DNA of 64,000 nucleotides from Paucibacter_B soli (lineage in GTDB: Bacteria > Pseudomonadota > Gammaproteobacteria > Burkholderiales > Burkholderiaceae_C), in NCBI RefSeq assembly GCF_037482845.1, contig NZ_JBBHJW010000001.1, positions 186,001 to 250,000 of the forward strand, written 5' to 3'. The notes below the pieces were generated by a model, which had not been told where the DNA came from, made no database searches, and was given only the letters and a program-made list of their open reading frames with translations. Position 1 is the first letter of the stretch. Each line of letters begins with the position of its first letter. The position numbers were made by a program, and so were the translations under genes. This document shows, in pieces, positions 41,716-49,966 of the stretch.

Positions 41716-42027
41716 TCAGTAGGAAACGCTGAGCTTGGGGATGTCCACCTTCAGCAAGGCCTTGCTCAAGGCACCGCTGGCGGCGCGCGCATAGTCCAGG
41801 CCGAAGGCCGGATCGCGCAGGGCCTGCGGCCCCACGGCATTGGCCACCGCCAGGATCTTGTCGGCGATCAAGACCTTGCCCGAGCCGCGCATCGGCTCGC
41901 AAGCATGCTTGACGAACTGCTCGTCCAGCCACTGGCGCGCGGCATCGTATGAGAGCACCTCGCTGGCGTCGACCACCAGATCGACCTGCTCGTTGGCATC
42001 GAACACGACCTTGACCTCACTGCGCAT
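41716..42027 (-). CDS. Small conserved-looking hypothetical protein
   Basis: I do not recognise this 103-residue protein. It starts MRSEVKVVFDANEQVDLVVDASEVLSY and has no signal peptide or membrane segment. It looks like a soluble alpha/beta protein with the segments KVLIADKILAVANAVG and LDYARAASGALSKALLKVDIP. The ATG at 42027 has AAGGAG seven bases upstream, a strong ribosome site that supports a real gene. It lies 35 bases after aroG on the same strand and before htpG, so it may be cotranscribed with aroG. Confidence 0.65.
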   Translation of the reverse strand: MRSEVKVVFDANEQVDLVVDASEVLSYDAARQWLDEQFVKHACEPMRGSGKVLIADKILAVANAVGPQALRDPAFGLDYARAASGALSKALLKVDIPKLSVSY

Positions 42028-42062
42028 GAACAACTCCTTGCTACGGTTCGGGCCATTGTGGC

Positions 42063-43190
<1,128 letters not shown>

Positions 43191-43223
43191 GGGCTGACCC
43201 TGTGGTGAGATGAAGAAGAGACG

Positions 43224-43257
43224 AAAAAAAACCGCCGGGTGGGGACCCGGCGGTTTT
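43224..43257 (-). terminator. Attenuator terminator in the aroG leader
   Basis: On the minus strand a perfect 13-bp stem AAAACCGCCGGGT/ACCCGGCGGTTTT with a CCCC loop continues into eight T residues. It stands 33 bases before the aroG ATG and 20 bases after the leader-peptide stop. The leader segment ACCGGCGG (43304-43297) can pair with CCGCCGGGT, the 5' arm, as an antiterminator. Confidence 0.9.
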
Positions 43258-43277
43258 GTAGGATTCGGTCAAGGCGC

Positions 43278-43355
43278 TTACGCGTTTGCCTCTCCTCCGC
43301 CGGTGCGGTGCGAGAACCAAAAAAAGCCAAAAAAATAGGACTTCTGCGAAAGCAT
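43278..43355 (-). CDS. Phe-rich leader peptide controlling aroG
   Basis: A 25-codon frame upstream of aroG begins MLSQKS and continues YFFGFFWF, giving five Phe plus Tyr and Trp within eight codons. It ends TGGGEANA before TAA. It is followed 20 bases later by a strong terminator that stands before aroG. This is the arrangement of amino-acid attenuators such as pheA: a ribosome stalled on Phe codons would free the downstream ACCGGCGG segment to block the terminator. There is no strong ribosome site; only GAGCC precedes the ATG, and the predicted transcription start falls at or within a few bases of the ATG. Confidence 0.85.
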   Translation of the reverse strand: MLSQKSYFFGFFWFSHRTGGGEANA

Positions 43356-43361
43356 GGCTCG

Positions 43362-43391
43362 AATGTAGAAGCTGGCTCGGCGCGCGGTCAA
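43362..43391 (-). promoter_or_regulatory. Putative promoter of the aroG leader transcript
   Basis: On the minus strand TTGACC (43386-43391), an 18-base spacer and TACATT (43362-43367). The start point would lie at about 43359-43355, directly at the leader-peptide ATG, so the leader peptide could be read from a nearly leaderless RNA. Confidence 0.5.
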
Positions 43392-43440
43392 GCAGGCGTT
43401 TGGGCGATGTTGCAACGCGACATCAGCGCCGCGCGCGTAC

Positions 43441-44904
43441 TCAGGCGGTGCCGCCGACGGTCAGGCCGTCGATGCGCAGCGTCGGCTGACCCACGCCCAC
43501 CGGCACGCTCTGGCCCTCCTTGCCGCACACGCCCACGCCCGTATCCAGGGCCATGTCATTGCCAATCATGCTGACGCGGGTGAGCGCGTCGGGGCCGTTG
43601 CCAATGATGGTGGCGCCCTTCACCGGGTACTGGATCTTGCCGTTCTCCACCCAGTAGGCTTCGCTGGCCGAGAAGACGAACTTGCCGGATGTGATATCCA
43701 CCTGGCCACCACCGAAGTTGGTGGCGTACAGGCCCTTGGCCATGCTGGCGATGATCTCCTGCGGGTCCTTGTCGCCGCCCAGCATATAGGTGTTGGTCAT
43801 GCGCGGCATCGGCACATGGGCATAGCTCTCGCGCCGGCCGTTGCCGGTGGGCGCCACACGCATCAGGCGGGCATTCATCGCATCCTGGATATAGCCCTTC
43901 AGGATGCCGTCCTCGATCAGCACATTGCGCTGCGAGGCGCAGCCCTCGTCGTCCACATTGAGCGAGCCGCGGCGATCCGGCAGCGTGCCGTCGTCCAGCA
44001 CCGTGACGCCCTTGGCCGCGACGCGCTGGCCGATGCGGCCGGCAAAGGCGCTGGAACCCTTGCGGTTGAAGTCGCCCTCCAGGCCATGGCCCACCGCCTC
44101 GTGCAGCAGCACGCCGGGCCAGCCCGGGCCCAGCACCACGGTCATCTCGCCGGCCGGGGCCGGGCGTGATTCCAGATTGGTGAGCGCGGCGCTGACCGCC
44201 TGCTCCACATAGCTGGCGATCATGGCGTCGGTGAAATAGGCCAGGCCGAAGCGGCCACCACCGCCGCCGCTGCCCACCTCGCGGCGGCCGTTCTGCTCGG
44301 CGATCACGGTGATCGAGAGGCGCACCAGCGGCCGCACATCGGCGGCCAGCGTGCCATCGGCTCGCGCGATCAGCACCACCTCATGTTCGGCCGCCAGGCC
44401 GGCCATCACCTGGGCGATGCGCGGGTCCTTGGCGCGCGCCATGCGCTCGGCGCGCTCCAGCAGGGCCACCTTCTCGGTGCTGTCCAGGCTGGCGATCGGG
44501 TCGGCCTCGCCGTACAGCGAGCGGCTGCCGGCCACGGTCGAGGTGCTGGGCACCTTGACGCGCTTGCTCTGCCCGGCCGCAGCGATGGTGCGCACGGTGC
44601 GTGCCGCATCCAGCAGCGCCGCCTCGGAGATGTCGTCGGAATAGGCAAAGGCGGTCTTCTCGCCCGCCACCGCGCGCACGCCCACGCCCTGGTCGATGCT
44701 GAAGCTGCCGCTCTTGACGATGCCCTCCTCCAGGCTCCAGCCCTCGGCGCGGGTGGTCTGGAAATAGAGGTCGGCATCGTCGACACGGTGCTCGGTGATC
44801 AGCCGCAGCGCCTGGCTCAGGCTGGCCTCGGTAAGACCGAAGGGCTCCAGCAGTTGGGTGCGTGCCGTGATCAGACGGGCCAGGGTGGGTTCGCGCGAAA
44901 TCAT
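43441..44904 (-). CDS. tldD: TldD, metalloprotease subunit
   Basis: TldD is the zinc-bearing subunit of the TldD/TldE protease, which trims peptides (for example microcin B17 leader and unfolded peptides in E. coli). The 487-residue protein has the metal motif HEAVGHGLEGDFNRKGSSAF and the conserved YFQTTRAEGWSLEEGIV N-terminal strand. Its VVLGPGWPGVLLHEAVGHG and GGGQVDITSGKFVFSASEAY blocks are also typical. The ATG at 44904 gives the family N-terminus; 16 upstream codons are spurious. It lies upstream of aroG on the same strand, separated by the attenuator region. Confidence 0.95.
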   Translation of the reverse strand: MISREPTLARLITARTQLLEPFGLTEASLSQALRLITEHRVDDADLYFQTTRAEGWSLEEGIVKSGSFSIDQGVGVRAVAGEKTAFAYSDDISEAALLDAARTVRTIAAAGQSKRVKVPSTSTVAGSRSLYGEADPIASLDSTEKVALLERAERMARAKDPRIAQVMAGLAAEHEVVLIARADGTLAADVRPLVRLSITVIAEQNGRREVGSGGGGGRFGLAYFTDAMIASYVEQAVSAALTNLESRPAPAGEMTVVLGPGWPGVLLHEAVGHGLEGDFNRKGSSAFAGRIGQRVAAKGVTVLDDGTLPDRRGSLNVDDEGCASQRNVLIEDGILKGYIQDAMNARLMRVAPTGNGRRESYAHVPMPRMTNTYMLGGDKDPQEIIASMAKGLYATNFGGGQVDITSGKFVFSASEAYWVENGKIQYPVKGATIIGNGPDALTRVSMIGNDMALDTGVGVCGKEGQSVPVGVGQPTLRIDGLTVGGTA

Positions 44905-44920
44905 GGGGCGATTGTAGGAG

Positions 44921-45814
44921 TCAAGCCCTACCCCAGGCATTCGCAATGGCATCGAAGACCAGGCGCAGGCGCGGCGTGTCGCGCAACTCGCGGTGCGCCG
45001 TCAGCCACAGCGGCAGGGGCGGCACCTCCACCTCGGGCAGCACCCGCAGCAGATCGGGGTCGCGCGCCGCCAGCGCCTGCATGCCCACGCCTATGCCCAG
45101 ACCGGCACGCAGCGCCTCCCACAGCACGAGCTGCTGGTCACAGCGCAGGCAGAAGAACTCGCGCCCCACCTGGAAGCCGGCGGCGGTGAAGCCGCGCAAA
45201 AGCTGATCGGATTGATCGAAACCGAGCCAGTCGTGCTCGGCCATGGTCGCGCGCGTGGGCAGTCCCATACGCTCGATGTAGCGGCGGTGCGCATACAGGC
45301 CCAGCGGCCAGTCGGCCAGCTTGCGTGCCACCAGGGTGCTCTGCGCCGGCCGCAACATGCGCAGCGCAATATCGGCGCTGCGCTCCAGCAGGTTCTCCAC
45401 CTCGTTGCTGGCCACCAGCTCGATCTGGATCTCAGGGTGCTGCCGGCGCAGCTGCAGCAGCAGTTCGGGCAGAAAGTGGGCGCTGACGATCTCGCTGGCG
45501 GTCAGGCGCACCGTGCCGGCCAGTTGCTGCTCCTGCGCGGCCAGCGCGAGGGCCAGGTCTTGCGCGCCCTCGCGCATGCGTCTTGCGGCTGGCAGCAGGG
45601 CCCGCCCAGCGCGGGTCAGGCTCAGGCCGCGGCTGTGGCGCTCGAACAGGCTCTGGCCGAGCTGCAGCTCCAAGGCCGCGAGCTGGCGGCTCAGGCTGGG
45701 CTGGCTCAAGCCCAGCAGCGGCGCAGCGCGGCTCAACGAGCCCACCTCGGCGAGCACCAGGAAGGACTGCAGCAGCGACCAATCGATCGGGACGGGCATG
45801 GCTTGGCTATTCAT
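44921..45814 (-). CDS. LysR-family transcriptional regulator
   Basis: The protein (297 residues from ATG 45814) has the N-terminal winged helix-turn-helix (LLQSFLVLAEVGSLSRAAPLLGLSQPSLSRQLAALE). A periplasmic-binding-like effector domain follows (GTVRLTASEIVSAHFLPELL onward). ATG 45799 is an alternative start. It is divergent from the epimerase-fold gene at 45907, the classic layout of a LysR regulator and its target, so that gene is the first candidate target. The effector is unknown. Confidence 0.9.
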   Translation of the reverse strand: MNSQAMPVPIDWSLLQSFLVLAEVGSLSRAAPLLGLSQPSLSRQLAALELQLGQSLFERHSRGLSLTRAGRALLPAARRMREGAQDLALALAAQEQQLAGTVRLTASEIVSAHFLPELLLQLRRQHPEIQIELVASNEVENLLERSADIALRMLRPAQSTLVARKLADWPLGLYAHRRYIERMGLPTRATMAEHDWLGFDQSDQLLRGFTAAGFQVGREFFCLRCDQQLVLWEALRAGLGIGVGMQALAARDPDLLRVLPEVEVPPLPLWLTAHRELRDTPRLRLVFDAIANAWGRA

Positions 45815-45906
45815 TGACGCATGACGGCCATGCAATTACAGCACTTCCGGATAGCCTAGCGCCGCCGCAGACTTCGGCTCATCAACATCCATCGCAGCGA
45901 GGCCCG

Positions 45907-46875
45907 ATGCAGCAGACCGTTCTGATCCTTGGCGCCGCCGGCCGGCTCGGCCAGCAGCTCACCCATGCCTTTGCCAACGCCGGCTGGCGCACCCTGGCGC
46001 TAAGCCGCAAACCGCTGCCGGCCGCCCTGGCGGCCACCAGCGGCGTGGCGTGGCTCAAGGGCGACGCGCTGGCATCGGCACAGCTGCTGCACGCGGCGCA
46101 AGGCGCCAGCGTGGTGATCAATGCACTGAACCCGCCCTACACCGAATGGGAGCGCCTGGCCCTGCCATTGGCCCAGGCCGCGCAAGACCTGGCCCTGCGT
46201 CTGGGCGCGCTGCTGATGCTGCCGGGCAATGTCTACAACTTTGGCAACGAGCTGCCCGCCCTGCTGCGGCCCGACACGCCCGAGGTCGGCAACACCGGCA
46301 AGGCGCGCATCCGCATCGCCATCGAGGCCAGCATGGCGACGTCCCAGGGGCTGGACTCGGTGGTGCTGCGCGCCGGCGATTTCTTCGGCGGCGCGCAGGG
46401 CGGCTCCTGGTTCGACCTGGCCATTGCCAGCCGGCTCAGACGCGGCAAGCTCATCTACCCTGGGCCGCTGGATGTGCAACACGCCTGGGCCTATCTGCCC
46501 GATCTGGCGCGCTGCTTCGTACGCCTGGCCGCGCAGCGCGAGCAATTCAGAGGCCATCGCCGCCTGCACTTCGCCGGCCATGCGATCGAGGGTCAGGTCT
46601 TGCTGGAGGCAATGCAAAGCATCTGCGCCCGCCCCATCAAGGCTGGCAGCCTACCCTGGGGCCTGATCCGCCTGGCCGCGCCGCTGCTGCCGAGTTGGCG
46701 CGCGCTGCTGGAAATGCGCTACCTCTGGCAGCGCCCGCACGCGCTGGATGACGGCGAGCTGCGCCGGCTCATCGGCACGCCGCCGCGCACCGAGCTCGCT
46801 CTGGCGTTGCGCCAGAGCCTGCGCGAGCTGGGCCTGGGCGAACTGCTGCGCGATGCCGACCTGGCGCCGGCCTGA
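45907..46875 (+). CDS. NAD(P)-dependent epimerase/dehydratase-fold protein
   Basis: The 322-residue protein has an N-terminal Rossmann nucleotide site (VLILGAAGRLGQQLTHAF) of the extended short-chain dehydrogenase/NmrA type. VVINALNPPYTEWERLALP and MLPGNVYNFGN follow, the latter with the Y residue of the active-site region. It is likely a cytoplasmic oxidoreductase or NAD(P)-sensing protein; substrate unknown. GAGG lies five bases before the ATG. It is divergent from the LysR gene 92 bases away and may be its target. Confidence 0.82.
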   Translation: MQQTVLILGAAGRLGQQLTHAFANAGWRTLALSRKPLPAALAATSGVAWLKGDALASAQLLHAAQGASVVINALNPPYTEWERLALPLAQAAQDLALRLGALLMLPGNVYNFGNELPALLRPDTPEVGNTGKARIRIAIEASMATSQGLDSVVLRAGDFFGGAQGGSWFDLAIASRLRRGKLIYPGPLDVQHAWAYLPDLARCFVRLAAQREQFRGHRRLHFAGHAIEGQVLLEAMQSICARPIKAGSLPWGLIRLAAPLLPSWRALLEMRYLWQRPHALDDGELRRLIGTPPRTELALALRQSLRELGLGELLRDADLAPA

Positions 46876-46958
46876 GTTTCACGCTTCTTTACAGAGCGCA
46901 GGTCGGCGCAGCACTGGCGCCTGGCGTTGTCTGTGCACCCTTCAACAGGAGCACTCAG

Positions 46959-47288
46959 ATGAACACCAACATCCGCATCGCCACCCTGCTTGCGCTGTCC
47001 GCACTGGCCGGCCTCAGCCAGGCCCAGAACACGCCGCGCGTGGACCAGCGTGAGGCCCAGCAGCAGGCCCGCATTGCCCAGGGCGCCGCCTCGGGTTCGC
47101 TCACCGGCCGGGAAACCCTGCGCCTGGAACGCGAGCAGGCCGCCATCAACAAGACCGAGGCCAATGCCAAGGCAGACGGCGTGGTGACCAAGCATGAGCG
47201 CCGCAAGCTGCATCGCATGCAGGACCGTGCCGGCCACGACATCCACCATGCCAAGCACAACGCCAAGGCCGCCAGCGCGCCGAACTAA
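46959..47288 (+). CDS. Small secreted basic/charged protein of unknown function
   Basis: The 109-residue protein has a clear signal peptide (MNTNIRIATLLALSALAGLSQAQ). The mature part is highly charged and helical, with GSLTGRETLRLEREQAAIN, KTEANAKADGVVTKHERRKL and a His-rich end (GHDIHHAKHNAKAA) that could bind metal. Similar small periplasmic hypotheticals occur in many proteobacteria; I know no function. AGGAG precedes the ATG at good spacing. It is convergent with rsmI, three bases apart. Confidence 0.75.
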   Translation: MNTNIRIATLLALSALAGLSQAQNTPRVDQREAQQQARIAQGAASGSLTGRETLRLEREQAAINKTEANAKADGVVTKHERRKLHRMQDRAGHDIHHAKHNAKAASAPN

Positions 47289-47291
47289 GGC

Positions 47292-48188
47292 TCAATCATC
47301 ACGGGCTTTCTTCATGTCGAGAGCCCGCTCGTAGAGCCGGTTGCGCGAGGCGCCGCTGAGTTCCGCCGCCAGGCCCACGGCCTGCTTGAGCGGCAACTCG
47401 GCGTTCAGCAGCAGCTCCAGCGCGCGCAAGGCCGGCTCGGGCAGCTCGGTATCGCCGGCCACCACCGCCGCCGCCGCATGCAGCACCAACACGAATTCGC
47501 CGCGCTCGCGCTGCGCATCCGCCGCCAGCCAGGCGGGCATGGCAGCGGCCTTGGCCGTGTAGACCGTCTCGAACTGCTTGGTGAGCTCGCGGCACAGGGT
47601 CAGGTCTTGCCCGGGGCAGAGTTCGGCCAGCAAATCGACCAGCGCCGCGATGCGGTGCGGCGCCTCGAACAGCACCTGGCTGTAGGGCTGCCCCACCAGG
47701 GCCTGGGCCGCGTTGCGGCGCTCCTGCGCCTTGGTGGGCAGGAAGCCGACAAAGCGGAATCCGGCGCTGGCGGTGTCGCCGCTGGCGCTCAAGGCCGTCA
47801 CCACGCTGCTGGCGCCCGGAATGGGCAGCACGCGCAGGCCGGCGGCGGCCACCGCCGCCACCAGCACCGCGCCGGGGTCCGAAACCGCCGGCGTGCCAGC
47901 ATCGCTGATATAGGCCAGCCGCTCGCCGCGCTGCAGGCGCGCCACCACCTGGGCCGCGCCCTCATGCTCGTTGTGCTGGTGCAGCGCGATCAAGGGCTTG
48001 TGCAGGCCCAGATGCCGCATCAGGCCGGCGCTGACGCGCGTGTCCTCGCAGGCCACCGCATCCACCAGCCCCAGCACATGGGCGGCACGGAAGGACATAT
48101 CCGCCAGATTGCCGATGGGCGTGGCCACCACATACAGCGTGGCGGCGGGATACTGCTGCATGCCAGCCGCCGCAGCGGCGGCCTGCAT
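47292..48188 (-). CDS. rsmI: RsmI, 16S rRNA 2'-O-ribose C1402 methyltransferase
   Basis: RsmI methylates the ribose of C1402 in 16S rRNA using SAM. The 298-residue protein has the tetrapyrrole-methylase fold with LYVVATPIGNLADMS, CEDTRVSAGLMRHLG, YISDAGTPAVSDPG, IPGASSVVTALSASG and LFEAPHRIAALV. I chose ATG 48188; ATG 48161 (MQQYPAATLYVV) is also possible, and a GTG at 48224 would overlap the divergent yraN start. Confidence 0.94.
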   Translation of the reverse strand: MQAAAAAAGMQQYPAATLYVVATPIGNLADMSFRAAHVLGLVDAVACEDTRVSAGLMRHLGLHKPLIALHQHNEHEGAAQVVARLQRGERLAYISDAGTPAVSDPGAVLVAAVAAAGLRVLPIPGASSVVTALSASGDTASAGFRFVGFLPTKAQERRNAAQALVGQPYSQVLFEAPHRIAALVDLLAELCPGQDLTLCRELTKQFETVYTAKAAAMPAWLAADAQRERGEFVLVLHAAAAVVAGDTELPEPALRALELLLNAELPLKQAVGLAAELSGASRNRLYERALDMKKARDD

Positions 48189-48204
48189 CAGCAGGGAGGC
48201 GTCT

Positions 48205-48588
48205 ATGTTCAAGTGGAGCTCCACGAAAGCGCAGGGCGATGCGGCCGAAGACCGCGCCCTGCATTACCTCCAGCAACAGGGCTTGAGGCTGGTGAGGCGC
48301 AATTATCGGGTGGCGCGCGGGCCGCATGCACGCGGCGGCGAGGTCGACCTGATCATGCTGGATCGCGACGGCACGCTGGTGTTCGTCGAGGTGCGGGCAC
48401 GCGCCAGCGCCAGCCATGGCGGTGCGGCGGCCAGCGTCAGCGGCGCCAAGCAGCGTCGCATCGTGTACGCGGCCCGTCATTACCTGCTGCGCCAGGCCAC
48501 GCCGCCACCCTGCCGTTTCGATGTGCTGGCGCTGGACGGCGAGACCATCACCTGGTTGCCCGCCGCCTTCGACGCCGACCAAGGGTAG
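48205..48588 (+). CDS. yraN: YraN (UPF0102), endonuclease-fold protein
   Basis: YraN is a small restriction-endonuclease-fold protein of unknown cellular role. The 127-residue protein has the conserved GDAAEDRALHYLQQQGLRLVRRNYR, GGEVDLIMLDRDGTLVFVEVRAR (the D-ExK-like core) and KQRRIVYAARHYL. GGGAGG precedes the ATG by six bases. It is divergent from rsmI and followed by diaA and dolP, as in the E. coli yraL-yraP region but without lpoA. Confidence 0.93.
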   Translation: MFKWSSTKAQGDAAEDRALHYLQQQGLRLVRRNYRVARGPHARGGEVDLIMLDRDGTLVFVEVRARASASHGGAAASVSGAKQRRIVYAARHYLLRQATPPPCRFDVLALDGETITWLPAAFDADQG

Positions 48589-48616
48589 ACCCTGCGCTCG
48601 CTTATGATGCCGCCAC

Positions 48617-49201
48617 ATGCTTGAACAACGCATACAGCAACAATTCTTCGAAAGCGCCGACCTGCTCTACCAAGTGGCCGAGGCGCTGTCCCGCCCCGTC
48701 GCCACCGCGGCGCAAATGCTGGTGGACGGCATCACCGGCGGGGGTCGCGTGCTGTGCTGCGGCCTCGGCGCCTCGGCGCTGGATGCCAGCTATATGGCGG
48801 CCCTGCTGGTGGGCCGCTTCGAACAGGACCGGCCCGGCCTGGCCGCCTGGAACCTCGATGCCCAGGCCCAGCTGGGCACCAGCACCCCCGACAGCGCCGC
48901 CGCGCTGACGCGCCAGATCCAGACCCTTGGTCATCCCGGCGACCTGCTGCTGCTGTTCGAGGCCCAGGCCGCCAACGCCCATGCGCTCAAGCCCTTGCTG
49001 GACGCGGCGCATGCACAGGACATGAGCGTGATCGCCCTCACCGGCAGCCAGGACGAGGAAATCCGCGGCCTGCTGCTCGACACCGATGTGCAGCTGAAGG
49101 TGCCGCACAGCCGCCAGGCCCGCGTGGCCGAGGCGCACCGACTGCTGGCGCACTGCCTTTGCGACGCCGTCGATCTGCAACTGCTGGGCGCTGGCGAATA
49201 G
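48617..49201 (+). CDS. diaA: DiaA-like SIS-domain protein
   Basis: The 194-residue SIS-domain protein aligns along its whole length with DiaA (YraO), which binds DnaA and aids replication initiation in E. coli. Shared segments include ESADLLYQVAEALSRPVATAA, RVLCCGLGASALDASYMAALLVGRFEQDRP, QTLGHPGDLLLLF and CLCDAVDLQLL. The sugar-phosphate loops are changed: CCGNGTS-type reads CCGLGAS, and the STRGNS-type loop reads EAQAAN. Isomerase activity is therefore unlikely. It lies between yraN and dolP. Confidence 0.85.
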   Translation: MLEQRIQQQFFESADLLYQVAEALSRPVATAAQMLVDGITGGGRVLCCGLGASALDASYMAALLVGRFEQDRPGLAAWNLDAQAQLGTSTPDSAAALTRQIQTLGHPGDLLLLFEAQAANAHALKPLLDAAHAQDMSVIALTGSQDEEIRGLLLDTDVQLKVPHSRQARVAEAHRLLAHCLCDAVDLQLLGAGE

Positions 49202-49230
49202 CGCCCCCTCAAGCCAACCAAACTCCAATC

Positions 49231-49869
49231 ATGATCGCTTCGATGCACCAGAACCCTCGCCGCATGGCCTTGTTGGGCGCCCTCGCCGCTGCCGTGCTGA
49301 GCAGTGCCTGCGCGCCCCTGGTGGTGGGCGGTGCGATGGTGGGCGGCGCGCTGATGGCCACCGACCGCCGCACCTCGGGTACGCAGGTGGAAGACGAGGG
49401 CATCGAGTTCAAGGTCGGCGCCCGCCTGCGCGAGCAGCTGGGCGATCGCGTGCACATCAATGTCAACAGCTACAACCGCATGGTGCTGTTGACGGGTGAG
49501 ACCCGCAACGACGAAGACCGCACGCGCGCCGAGCAGATCGCCGCCCAGGTGGAGAACGTCAACCGCGTGCTCAATGAGGTGGGCGTGGGCATGCTGAGTT
49601 CGATCTCCAGCCGCTCCAACGATGTCTTCATCGCCGGCAAGGTCAAGGCCAGCTTGGTCGATGCACGCGACCTGATGTCCAACGCCTTCTACACGGTGGT
49701 AGAGCGCGGCAACGTCTACCTGTTGGGGCGCGTCACCGAACGCGAGGCGCATCGCGCCACCGAAGTGGCGCGCGGCGTCAGCGGCGTGCTGAAGGTAGTG
49801 CGCGCCTTCGAGATCATCAGCGAGGAAGAGCTGGCTCGTATTACACCGAAACCCGCACCGACGAAGTAG
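49231..49869 (+). CDS. dolP: DolP-like BON-domain outer-membrane lipoprotein
   Basis: DolP (YraP) is an outer-membrane lipoprotein needed for envelope integrity and BamA function. The 212-residue protein has a lipoprotein signal (RRMALLGALAAAVLSSAC) and the family motif GGAMVGGALMATDRRTSGTQVEDEGIE. Two BON domains follow (NVNSYNRMVLLTGETRNDEDR and VVERGNVYLLGRVTEREAHRA). Both ATG 49231 and ATG 49243 are possible starts. It completes the rsmI-yraN-diaA-dolP neighbourhood. Confidence 0.93.
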   Translation: MIASMHQNPRRMALLGALAAAVLSSACAPLVVGGAMVGGALMATDRRTSGTQVEDEGIEFKVGARLREQLGDRVHINVNSYNRMVLLTGETRNDEDRTRAEQIAAQVENVNRVLNEVGVGMLSSISSRSNDVFIAGKVKASLVDARDLMSNAFYTVVERGNVYLLGRVTEREAHRATEVARGVSGVLKVVRAFEIISEEELARITPKPAPTK

Positions 49870-49920
49870 GCGAAGGTCTACCCAGCGGAGCCCGAGGATC
49901 CGGCTCCGCCGGTCCTGCGG

Positions 49921-49966
49921 GCTCGCCCCCTTGAGGGGGCGAGCGCAGCGCGCAGGGGGTGGGCCC
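49921..49966. repeat. GC-rich palindromic intergenic element
   Basis: GCTCGCCCCC-TT-GAGGGGGCGAGC is a near-perfect palindrome followed by GCAGCGCGCAGGGGGTGGGCCC. Elements of this form recur in intergenic regions of Burkholderiales genomes and resemble REP sequences; I see only one copy here. It lies between convergent dolP and the dehydrogenase gene and may also act as a terminator. Confidence 0.5.
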
